NCBI RefSeq assembly: GCF_029977985.1
Contig: NZ_JARKOT010000039.1
Location: 1 to 32,563 of the forward strand
DNA from: Propioniciclava sp.
GTDB lineage: Bacteria > Actinomycetota > Actinomycetes > Propionibacteriales > Propionibacteriaceae
Direction: 5' to 3'
DNA: 32,563 nt
Shown: positions 26,673 to 32,563 of the stretch, one piece after another
Layout of the letters: each line of letters begins with the position of its first letter
Numbering within the stretch: position 1 is the stretch's first letter
Translations under genes and position numbers: made by a program
Notes under the pieces: model-generated
Database searches by the model: none
What the model was told of the DNA's origin: nothing
The model's input: only the letters and a program-made list of their open reading frames with translations

Positions 26673-27479
26673 ATGTCGTGGCTCAAGCGTGCCCGCGAGG
26701 TGGCCGATCGGGTCCACCCCGCCGGGCTGCTCTACTCCACGTACGAGCAGCGGCTCCTCGCCGAACTCGATCGCGATCGGTTGCCCGAGCACGTCGCCGT
26801 CCTTGCCGACGGCAACCGCCGCTGGGCGCGGCTCAACGCGCCCGGCCGGCCCCTCGAGGTCGGGTACCGGGCCGGCGCCGAGAAGCTCAAGCAGTTCGTC
26901 GAGTGGTGCGACGAGGTCGGCATCGGCATCGTCACCTTGTGGGTGCTCTCCACCGAGAACCTCACGAGGGACGCCGCAGCCGTCGGTCCGCTGCTCGGGG
27001 TCATCGAGGAACTGTTCACCGACCTCGCTGTCACCGGGCGCTGGCGCATCCGCCTCGTCGGCGACGCCAGCCTGCTGCCCGAATCCATGCAGTGTGCCCT
27101 GGCCGCCGGGGAGATGGCGGGAGCCGGCAGTCACGGTATGACCGTCAACATCGCCATCGCCTACGGCGGACGCCATGAGCTGCGCGATGCCGTCCGCAAA
27201 CTCCTCGCCACCGAGGCCGAGAAGGGCACCTCCCTCGCCGAACTGGCCGACACGCTGGAGATCGAGGACATTGCCGGGCATCTCTACACCGCCGGCCAGC
27301 CCGACCCCGATCTCATCATCCGCACCTCCGGCGAACAGCGTCTCTCCGGGTTCTTGATGTGGCAGTCCGCGCACAGCGAGTTCTACTTCTGCGAAGCGCT
27401 CTGGCCGGATTTCCGCCGCGTCGACTTCTTGCGTGCCCTGCGCAGCTACGCCAGCCGGGAGCGCCGTTACGGCCGCTGA
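26673..27479 (+). CDS. uppS: short-chain Z-isoprenyl diphosphate synthase (UppS family, Rv1086-like)
   Basis: A 268-residue cis-prenyltransferase that adds isopentenyl diphosphate in Z configuration to an allylic primer, a step toward the undecaprenyl/decaprenyl carrier for cell-wall synthesis. D46 of VLADGNRRWA binds the diphosphate metal; further signs are WVLSTENL, NIAIAYGGRHEL, and IIRTSGEQRLSGFLMWQSAHSEFYF. Position beside trhA matches mycobacterial Rv1086, which makes Z,E-farnesyl diphosphate, so a short-chain product is inferred. The motif reads ADGNRRWA instead of MDGNGRWA. The start follows TACGCT by 7 nt (leaderless). Confidence 0.92.
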   Translation: MSWLKRAREVADRVHPAGLLYSTYEQRLLAELDRDRLPEHVAVLADGNRRWARLNAPGRPLEVGYRAGAEKLKQFVEWCDEVGIGIVTLWVLSTENLTRDAAAVGPLLGVIEELFTDLAVTGRWRIRLVGDASLLPESMQCALAAGEMAGAGSHGMTVNIAIAYGGRHELRDAVRKLLATEAEKGTSLAELADTLEIEDIAGHLYTAGQPDPDLIIRTSGEQRLSGFLMWQSAHSEFYFCEALWPDFRRVDFLRALRSYASRERRYGR

Positions 27480-27512
27480 CCTGGCCGGTCCTCGCACGAT
27501 CTGCCCCGCGCC

Positions 27513-27651
27513 GTTTGGTGGTTGGGGGCACCCTCTGTGTGGCGGTTGGGGGCACACCCTGTGTGCCAGTTGGGGAACACTATGCGGGCGATCCAGCGCC
27601 CTCTTGGTGAGCCCCAACCGCCACACAAGGGTGGGCCCGAACTGTCACACA
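27513..27651. repeat. cluster of five ~23-bp repeats in opposite orientations
   Basis: The unit resembles TGTGTGGCGGTTGGGGNCACC. Forward copies: 27513-27534 (diverged), 27536-27559, 27560-27582. Reverse copies: 27606-27628 and 27629-27651. A 16-base perfect inverted pair (27536-27551 and 27612-27627) could fold the whole cluster into a stem. It lies between uppS and phoH2 and does not encode a protein. It resembles REP/BIME clusters. No link to the GCTCCCC array is seen. Confidence 0.8.
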
Positions 27652-27706
27652 GGTGAACTCTTGGCGGCAACGCGCGTGTCTGCGGTGGGCGGGGCGGCGT
27701 CCGGCC

Positions 27707-27846
27707 TACTGTCGAGACAGGGCCCTCCCGACGGGGGCCCGACGAGAGGGATCCATGAGTCTGCTTCCCCGGCGGAGCACTCTCGGCTGAACCACTGGTG
27801 AGGCCGGGGCGGGAGGCCCGTCGCGGCCGCGACACGAAGGACCACC
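27707..27846 (+). promoter_or_regulatory. phoH2 promoter candidate and structured leader
   Basis: A TACTGT hexamer (27707-27712) could be the -10, leaving ~125 nt of leader before phoH2. The leader can fold: GGGCCC pairs with GGGCCC (27720-27740 region), and CGAGAG (27742-27747) with CTCTCG (27780-27785), enclosing TGCTTC-loop-GGAGCA. An 11-codon ORF (ATG 27755 to TGA 27790) lies within. I matched it to no known riboswitch class. Confidence 0.35.
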
Positions 27847-29190
27847 GTGACCGACACCACCACGCAGCCCGCCGCCAGCACCTCGTCCGCCCCGCGCACG
27901 GCGACCAAGACGTACGTCATCGACACGTCGGTGCTGCTCAGCGACCCCAACGCCCTGATGTACTTCGCCGAGCACGAGGTCGTCGTGCCCCTCGTCGTCA
28001 TCACCGAGTTGGAGGGCAAGCGTCACCACCCCGAACTCGGCTTCTTCGCCCGCAAGGCCCTCCGCTTCCTCGACGACCTCCGCGTCAGCTATGGGCGTCT
28101 GGACGCACCGGTGCCGGTCAACGACGCCGGCGGCCGCATCCACGTGGAGCTCAACCACACGGACGCCGACGTGCTGCCCGCCGGGTTCCGCCTCGGCGAC
28201 AACGACAGCCGCATTCTGGCCGTCGCCGCCAACTACGCCCACGAAGGTCGCGCCGTGGTGCTCGTCACGAAGGATCTGCCGCTGCGCGTCAAGGCCGCGT
28301 CGGTGGGTCTGGAGGCGGAGGAGTACCGCCACGAGTTGCCACCCGACTCCGGCTGGACCGGCGTGGCCCACGTCGACCTCGACCCCGAGGAGATGGACGC
28401 CCTCTACGACCACGGAGAGGTTCGGACGCCGCTGGTCGCCGACCTGCCCTGCCACACCGGGGTCGTCCTGCGCGGCGGCGGGTCGACCGCCCTCGCCCGC
28501 CTGCGGACGGACGGTGCGCTCCATCTCATCCGGGCAGATCGCGACGTCTTCGGCCTGCACGGGCGTTCCGCCGAGCAGCGGGTCGCCCTTGACCTGCTCA
28601 TGGACGCCGGCGTCGGCATCGTGTCCCTCGGCGGCCGCGCGGGCACCGGGAAGTCGGCGCTCGCCCTCGCGGCCGGCCTCGAGTCGGTGATGGAGCGCCG
28701 GCTGCACGACCGGGTCATCGTGTTCCGTCCGCTGTACGCCGTCGGTGGCCAGGAGCTCGGCTACCTGCCGGGAACCGAGAACGAGAAGATGTCGCCGTGG
28801 GGGCAGGCGGTGTTCGACACGCTCGGCTCGGTGGTGCACCGCGACGTGGTCGACGAGATCGTCGCGCGCGGCATGCTCGAAGTGCTGCCCCTCACCCACA
28901 TCCGCGGCCGCAGCCTGCACAACGCGTTCGTGATCGTCGACGAGGCGCAGTCGCTGGAGCGCAACGTGCTGCTCACCGTGCTCTCCCGCATCGGCCAGAA
29001 CAGCCGGGTGGTGCTCACCCACGACGTCGCCCAGCGCGACAACCTACGGGTCGGACGCCACGACGGCGTCGCCGCGGTGGTCGAAAAGCTGAAGGGCAAT
29101 CCGCTGTTCGGGCACGTCACGTTGACCCGGTCGGAGCGGTCGCCGATCGCGGCCCTCGTCACCGACCTGCTGGAGGACATCGGTTTCTGA
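27847..29190 (+). CDS. phoH2: PhoH2: PIN ribonuclease fused to PhoH ATPase/helicase
   Basis: A 447-residue two-domain protein. The N-terminal PIN domain (~22-165) has the acidic metal-binding set D26 (VIDTSVLL), E54 (ITELEG), D118/D120 (LGDNDSR) and D143 (TKDLPL). The C-terminal PhoH domain (~240-447) has Walker A GRAGTGKS (263-270), Walker B FVIVDEAQ (361-368) and the [10 protein letters not shown] motif. Mycobacterial PhoH2 unwinds and cuts RNA and is paired with a small antitoxin, PhoAT, just upstream; no convincing homologue is seen here. The GTG at 27847 has an SD (GAAGGA). Confidence 0.95.
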   Translation: MTDTTTQPAASTSSAPRTATKTYVIDTSVLLSDPNALMYFAEHEVVVPLVVITELEGKRHHPELGFFARKALRFLDDLRVSYGRLDAPVPVNDAGGRIHVELNHTDADVLPAGFRLGDNDSRILAVAANYAHEGRAVVLVTKDLPLRVKAASVGLEAEEYRHELPPDSGWTGVAHVDLDPEEMDALYDHGEVRTPLVADLPCHTGVVLRGGGSTALARLRTDGALHLIRADRDVFGLHGRSAEQRVALDLLMDAGVGIVSLGGRAGTGKSALALAAGLESVMERRLHDRVIVFRPLYAVGGQELGYLPGTENEKMSPWGQAVFDTLGSVVHRDVVDEIVARGMLEVLPLTHIRGRSLHNAFVIVDEAQSLERNVLLTVLSRIGQNSRVVLTHDVAQRDNLRVGRHDGVAAVVEKLKGNPLFGHVTLTRSERSPIAALVTDLLEDIGF

Positions 29191-29221
29191 CGGCCCGGTG
29201 GGCCATGGCAGGATGCTCGCC

Positions 29222-29770
29222 ATGGCCCAGACCGCGCGACGCTCGGCGTCCGGCACGCAGATGATCGTCGCCCTGCTGGTGCTGCTCGTCCCCATTCTGG
29301 GCATCTCGTTCGCCTTCACGCGCAATCCGGATCCGCAAGTGCCGAGCGTCGCTTACGCGCCCGTCGCCGCCAGGGCTGCGACGGCGTCCGAGTATGTCGT
29401 CTACGCCCCGGCGACCCTGCCGGCTGGCTGGACGTGCACGTCGGCGCAGTGGCTGCCGGCGGGGGCGTCCGGGCAGGCGAAGGCGGTCGTGGGGGACACC
29501 TGGTCGATGGCGTTCCTCACGCCTGAGCGGCGCTACGTCGGGCTCGACCAGCGTGCGGCCGCTCCGGACGCGTTCGTGACCGAACGCACACGGGAGGGTT
29601 CGCAGGACGGGGCGTCTACCGCCGCGGGTCTCGACTGGACGCGGTACGTTTCGGACGACGGCCGGACGCGGTCGCTCGTCCACGTGGACGACTCGGTCGT
29701 GGTGGTCAGCGGCGATCTGCCCTATGCCGATTTGGAGGCCTTCGCTGCGACCTTGGCGCCCGCCGGTTGA
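29222..29770 (+). CDS. DUF4245 membrane-anchored protein
   Basis: A 182-residue protein with a short basic N-terminus, one TM helix (~13-33, MIVALLVLLVPILGISFAF) and an external domain with the DUF4245 pattern: VYAPATLPAGWTCTSAQW, WSMAFLTPERRYVGLDQ, and a C-terminal VVVVSGDLPYADLEAFAATL. Function is unknown. The ATG at 29222 is 7 nt after CAGGAT, a near-match to the leaderless -10. In mycobacteria a DUF4245 gene lies near phoH2 and glpX (from memory), so this continues the conserved block. Confidence 0.85.
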   Translation: MAQTARRSASGTQMIVALLVLLVPILGISFAFTRNPDPQVPSVAYAPVAARAATASEYVVYAPATLPAGWTCTSAQWLPAGASGQAKAVVGDTWSMAFLTPERRYVGLDQRAAAPDAFVTERTREGSQDGASTAAGLDWTRYVSDDGRTRSLVHVDDSVVVVSGDLPYADLEAFAATLAPAG

Positions 29771-29997
29771 GGGTTCGGCCGCGCCCGCGGCGGCCTTAGC
29801 GCTGGGCTGCGCCCCGCGGCGTCCTGACTGAGGGACGAGGCTGGAGGTGCGTCTGGCGGTGTCACGCTAGGACGGGCTTCCTTACCGTGACAGGCGCGAA
29901 CGAGCACCGCGCCCCGGGCACTGAGGTCGCCCGGCTCGTCTCCGTCAGGAGCTTCCGGTCCCCGACGCACTGCCCCAGATCACAGGAGTCACGCCGC
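29771..29997. other. gap between convergent DUF4245 and SH3-protein genes
   Basis: No gene is supported here. It contains one inverted repeat, TGTCACG (29860-29866) and CGTGACA (29886-29892), which could fold as a weak stem. No clear terminator with a T run is seen. Confidence 0.5.
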
Positions 29998-31377
29998 TCA
30001 GGGCTGCACGGAGACGTGCACGTGGTCGTAGTGGTTGGCCGTCACGGAGCCGCGATCCTCCATGAGGCGCCAGCCGCGGTCGGGATAGGCGGCGTTCCAG
30101 AGCTGCTGGCGGTAGATGATGTAGCTGATCTTGTAGGTCGCGGCGTTGTTCTGGAAGTAGTGGGCGATCTCCCAGCCGTAGTCCGCGTTCGCCGGAACGG
30201 ACCAGTCGGGAATCATGATGTCGACGGCGCGTCCGTTCGGGTGGTCGGAGCTGTAGTCGCTCGAGGCGCGCCAGCCGTAGATCGTGCGGATCTGGGTGAA
30301 GTTGGCCACGACGTAGTCGTACACCGCCTTCGCGTTCGGGGTGAGCTGGCTGATGCCGGAGCTTGTCACCGCGGCGTAGGCGACGGCGGTCGGCGCAGAG
30401 CTCGAGACGTAGGGCGAGTACACCCAGCGAGCCACCCCGTGATAGATGACCTGGGTGCGGTTGTTCTCCGTGACGCCCGTGGTGTCCAGGGCGGTGCCGC
30501 GGGACACCTGGCCGACGATGGCGCCGTCCGCCGCCGAGGTGGCGCGCACGTTGAGGAGGTTCACCGTGACGTACACCTTGCCGACGGCGGCCGGGGCGGC
30601 TGGCGCCGAGGGGCCGCTGGAGCCGACGGCGGTCGTGTAGCGGGTGGCGATCCAGCGGGTCTGGCCGCCGACGATGACCTCGGTGTAGTCGGCGGTGGTG
30701 TTGCCGGTGGTGTCGACGATCGACCCGGCCGGGAGCACACCGGTGTACGGGGCCGCGAGGTCGCCCTCCGTGCGCAAGTACAGGTTCGCCGTCGTCTTCA
30801 CCCTCCCGGCCGCGACCGGGCCGCTCGACGCGCTGCCGACGTTGAGGTAGCTCGTCGAGATCCAGCGGGCGACACCCGCGTAGATCACCTGGGTCCAGCC
30901 GCCGCTCACCGTGCCCGTAGTGCCGAGCGTCGTGCCCTTCGCCGCAACGCCGACGATGCCATAGGAGGTGCCGGGCCCGCTGCGGACGTTGACCGCCGCG
31001 GTGGTCGTGGCCTGGCCGGACGCCGTCGGTGCGGCCGTCGCCGGCGCGGCGGGGGTGGCGGACGTGGGAGCCGCCGCGGAGCCGGAGGAGGCGCGCAGGT
31101 ACGTCTGGTAGACCCAGCCAATGGTCCCCTTCGCGGTGGTGACCTGGTACCAGCCACCCGTGACCGTGCCCAATGCGGTGACCGTCTCGTCGGGGGCCAG
31201 GACGGAAACGACGCTGTAGCTCGTGCCGGGTCCGGAGCGCAGGTTGACGTAGGTCGTCGCGGTCATCGGCTGGGTGGCTGCAGCCGGGTTGGCGATCACG
31301 AGGCCGCCGACGCCCAGCGCCATCGATGTGATCAGGCTGCCGACAGCCAAGTTGAAAGGTCGTCCGGCTCGCTTCAC
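29998..31377 (-). CDS. secreted four-SH3b protein with LAS-type peptidase-like C-terminal domain
   Basis: A 459-residue exported protein. The signal peptide covers ~1-35 (basic MKRAGRP, hydrophobic core, ANPAAAT). Four bacterial SH3 domains follow at ~40-96, 123-180, 192-249 and 267-325 with NLRSGPGTSY/NVRSGPGTSY and W-[IV]-x-x-x-Y ends; the Ala/Pro/Ser linker after the first is the longest. The C-terminal domain (~343-459) has SDHPNGRAVDIMIPDW (H379, D386) and HYDHVHV (H452/H454), the metal-ligand layout of LAS/M15 peptidases and of the ARB_07466-like/VldE domain. It probably binds and perhaps cuts peptidoglycan. The GTG at 31377 has an SD-like GAGGGGA. Confidence 0.85.
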   Translation of the reverse strand: MKRAGRPFNLAVGSLITSMALGVGGLVIANPAAATQPMTATTYVNLRSGPGTSYSVVSVLAPDETVTALGTVTGGWYQVTTAKGTIGWVYQTYLRASSGSAAAPTSATPAAPATAAPTASGQATTTAAVNVRSGPGTSYGIVGVAAKGTTLGTTGTVSGGWTQVIYAGVARWISTSYLNVGSASSGPVAAGRVKTTANLYLRTEGDLAAPYTGVLPAGSIVDTTGNTTADYTEVIVGGQTRWIATRYTTAVGSSGPSAPAAPAAVGKVYVTVNLLNVRATSAADGAIVGQVSRGTALDTTGVTENNRTQVIYHGVARWVYSPYVSSSAPTAVAYAAVTSSGISQLTPNAKAVYDYVVANFTQIRTIYGWRASSDYSSDHPNGRAVDIMIPDWSVPANADYGWEIAHYFQNNAATYKISYIIYRQQLWNAAYPDRGWRLMEDRGSVTANHYDHVHVSVQP

Positions 31378-31678
31378 GGTGTCCCCTCGAGATCGTGATC
31401 CGGCACACCCCTGTCCGGACCTGAGAAGTATTAGACGTTCTCTCAGGGATGGTCGGCAATACGAAATGGGCAGCCAGTGGCGGGTGCGGCCCAGAGGGTG
31501 TGGCCGCCCTGGGGGAATAACACAGCTGTGATTTCTGGCGTTCACGAGGGCGTTCTCCCTTGTCGCGGCAGGTTGCGGGTGGGAGGGTGGGGCCGGTTGA
31601 TTTATCCGGGAAGATCATTATGCGGAAACGATTCACAGGAAAACCCGAAACGTGGGGTTGAGGGTTTCGAGTGGCTTC
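31378..31678 (-). promoter_or_regulatory. long upstream region of the SH3 gene with a 7-bp inverted repeat
   Basis: This ~300-bp gap has no supported gene. A perfect inverted repeat, CCTGAGA/TCTCAGG, lies at 31420-31426 and 31441-31447 around TCTAATACT (minus strand), about 45 bp before the start. It may frame the -10 region and serve as an operator. A second AT-rich spot (TAATGATC, near 31613-31620) could be another promoter. I looked for a c-di-AMP (ydaO) riboswitch, often found before cell-wall genes, and did not see its conserved core. Confidence 0.4.
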
Positions 31679-32338
31679 TCAGCCCTCGAGGACCACCCAC
31701 GACGTCTCGTCGTCGGCCAGCCACGTGGCGCAGGTGCCCCAGCACTCGGCGGGCAGCCAGCCGGAGTCCAGGTCCTCGCCGGGGACGAGTCGTCCACCGG
31801 TGAGGGCGACGGCGCGGCGGAGGGTCGTGCGCTCGGCGAGGATGACCGGGATCGTCTGGACCCGCCCGGTGGCGTGGTTCGCGCGCAGGGTGCCCAGGGC
31901 GGCGTCCGAGAATGCAGGGGCGACGAGGACGAGGGGCCTCTGATCGCGCCGGGCGTGGACGAGGGCCGGGAGGAGCCGACGGTCGGTGGTGAGCGCGGTG
32001 TCCGTGACGAGGACGAGGGGATGGTCGGCGGCCGCGCGCCCGCCGGTGAGGAAGGCCGCATCCGGGACGCCGCCGGGCAGGCTGGGTGCGTCGTCCGGCG
32101 GGTGGGGGACGGGGCTCGGCAGTGAGGAGGGTGATGCCGCCGGTGCGAGCTGGAGGTCGTCCTCGGTAACATAAGCGGGGGCGTCCGTGGCGACGAGACC
32201 CGGGATGGGGCGCACGGGAGGCTCACGCAAGGCGGCAGCGGCGCGCTGGTTGCGCCGGCGGTCGGACCACCAGCCGAACCACACCAGCGCCGTGCCGACC
32301 ACGAGGATCACGCCGATGCCCCACCACGGAGGAACCAT
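31679..32338 (-). CDS. membrane-anchored GroEL-apical-domain-like protein
   Basis: A 219-residue protein: one N-terminal TM helix (~6-24, GIGVILVVGTALVWFGWW), a basic stop (SDRRRNQR), a Pro-rich linker (~65-95) and a C-terminal domain (~106-205). That domain resembles the substrate-binding apical domain of GroEL: HPLVLVTDTALTTDRRLLPALV.. versus [22 protein letters not shown], then RPLVLVAPAFSDAALGTLRANHATGRVQ versus [28 protein letters not shown], and RAVALTGGRLV versus DIATLTGGTVI. No ATPase (equatorial) domain is present. The ATG at 32338 is 6 nt after TACGCT. The topology suggests that the domain is cytosolic. Function is unknown. Confidence 0.7.
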   Translation of the reverse strand: MVPPWWGIGVILVVGTALVWFGWWSDRRRNQRAAAALREPPVRPIPGLVATDAPAYVTEDDLQLAPAASPSSLPSPVPHPPDDAPSLPGGVPDAAFLTGGRAAADHPLVLVTDTALTTDRRLLPALVHARRDQRPLVLVAPAFSDAALGTLRANHATGRVQTIPVILAERTTLRRAVALTGGRLVPGEDLDSGWLPAECWGTCATWLADDETSWVVLEG

Positions 32339-32344
32339 GGCGCC

Positions 32345-32350
32345 AGCGTA
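32345..32350 (-). promoter_or_regulatory. -10 of leaderless GroEL-apical-like gene (TACGCT)
   Basis: TACGCT on the minus strand is 6 nt before the ATG at 32338. Confidence 0.6.
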
Positions 32351-32368
32351 GGTGGGCGCTCGCAGCGA

Positions 32369-32374
32369 TACACT
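32369..32374 (+). promoter_or_regulatory. -10 of tRNA-Lys (TACACT)
   Basis: TACACT ends 9 nt before the tRNA 5' end, fitting a start point one to three bases upstream of the mature tRNA. No strong -35 is visible. Confidence 0.6.
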
Positions 32375-32383
32375 CGGACGCCG

Positions 32384-32456
32384 GGGCCTATAGCTCAACT
32401 GGCAGAGCAGCGGACTTTTAATCCGCGGGTTCTGGGTTCGATTCCCAGTGGGCCCA
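32384..32456 (+). tRNA. tRNA-Lys (anticodon TTT)
   Basis: 73-nt tRNA. The acceptor GGGCCTA pairs with TGGGCCC (one T-G wobble), the anticodon stem GCGGA/TCCGC holds the loop CTTTTAA with anticodon TTT, and the T arm is CTGGG-TTCGATT-CCCAG. CCA is not encoded. It is divergent from the GroEL-apical-like gene. The 3' end plus following ACGAG is a common type of integration site, but no second copy is visible. Confidence 0.97.
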
Positions 32457-32563
32457 CGAGCAGAAAAACTCGAATGACTAGGTGTTTCGATCTCCCTCCT
32501 TGCGGGGCACTGCGTGGGCAGACCTGGGCCCAGGTACGAGGCTGGACAGCACGTGGATCGCGT
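32457..32563. other. region right of tRNA-Lys to the window end
   Basis: A weak 4-bp hairpin (CGAG at 32457-32460, CTCG at 32469-32472) and a 14-bp perfect palindrome, ACCTGGGCCCAGGT (32522-32535), are present. No gene can be supported before the window ends. Confidence 0.4.

Noticed and set aside
27653-27790. Small Arg-rich frame before phoH2 as a PhoAT-like antitoxin
   Set aside because: It lacks a clear start site, overlaps the repeat cluster edge and does not overlap phoH2 as in mycobacteria; only an 11-codon ORF with a possible SD remains.
31378-31678. c-di-AMP (ydaO) riboswitch before the SH3 gene
   Set aside because: Such riboswitches often precede cell-wall genes, but I cannot find the conserved core segments in this leader.
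32384-32456. tRNA-Lys as the attachment site of an integrated element
   Set aside because: No duplicate of the tRNA 3' end and no integrase gene is visible; the window ends about 100 bp later.

Overview
The window is a very GC-rich stretch of an actinobacterial chromosome. The strongest clue is mca, the mycothiol S-conjugate amidase, because mycothiol is made almost only by Actinobacteria. From about 15.8 to 29.8 kb the gene order (greA, DUF4307 protein, mca, small membrane protein, DUF255 thioredoxin protein, hemolysin III/TrhA, short-chain Z-prenyl synthase, phoH2, DUF4245) follows the Mycobacterium tuberculosis Rv1080c-Rv1100 order as I remember it. Codon bias and lipoprotein style would suit a Propionibacteriaceae-like genus, but that is inference.

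Layout. 0-0.3 kb: tail of a DDE transposase. 0.3-4.7 kb: a decayed lipoprotein gene, deoC, a GabD2-like aldehyde dehydrogenase, and a FruK-like sugar kinase homologue that has lost its catalytic Asp. 4.8-7.8 kb: a PhoP/TrcR-like two-component system with a clear direct-repeat operator, then acylphosphatase and a CBS-domain protein. 7.9-12.8 kb: metB, an EcsC-like protein, proline dehydrogenase, a TerC-family transporter and ung. 13-15.8 kb: an AI-2E family transporter, a GCTCCCC repeat array with about 19-20 bp period, and a two-gene unit (DUF4097-like beta protein plus DUF2089 zinc-ribbon regulator). 15.8-19.9 kb: greA; an ECF sigma factor and its membrane partner, each with one frameshift; a tandem stop-codon array; DUF4307; mca; a small membrane protein. 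19.9-22.0 kb: an inserted two-gene AbiE-like cassette. 22-29.8 kb: the conserved block resumes (DUF255 protein, TIGR02206 membrane protein, TrhA, a 2-hydroxyacid dehydrogenase, uppS-like, a second repeat cluster, phoH2, DUF4245). 30-32.5 kb: a secreted four-SH3 protein with a LAS-type peptidase-like domain, a membrane-anchored protein resembling an isolated GroEL apical domain, and tRNA-Lys(TTT).

Three points stand out. First, the AbiE-like pair (wHTH protein with a PD-(D/E)xK-like motif, plus a DxD nucleotidyltransferase) sits exactly at the 5' end of the DUF255 gene and is flanked by a 12-bp direct repeat copying that gene's first codons. Second, a TM-anchored GroEL-apical-like protein is encoded beside tRNA-Lys. 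Third, at least a dozen genes have a TANNNT -10 hexamer 6-8 nt before the start codon and no leader, so leaderless expression appears dominant. The two repeat clusters and the 14-bp repeat that places TGA in every frame on both strands are further structures not explained by the genes.
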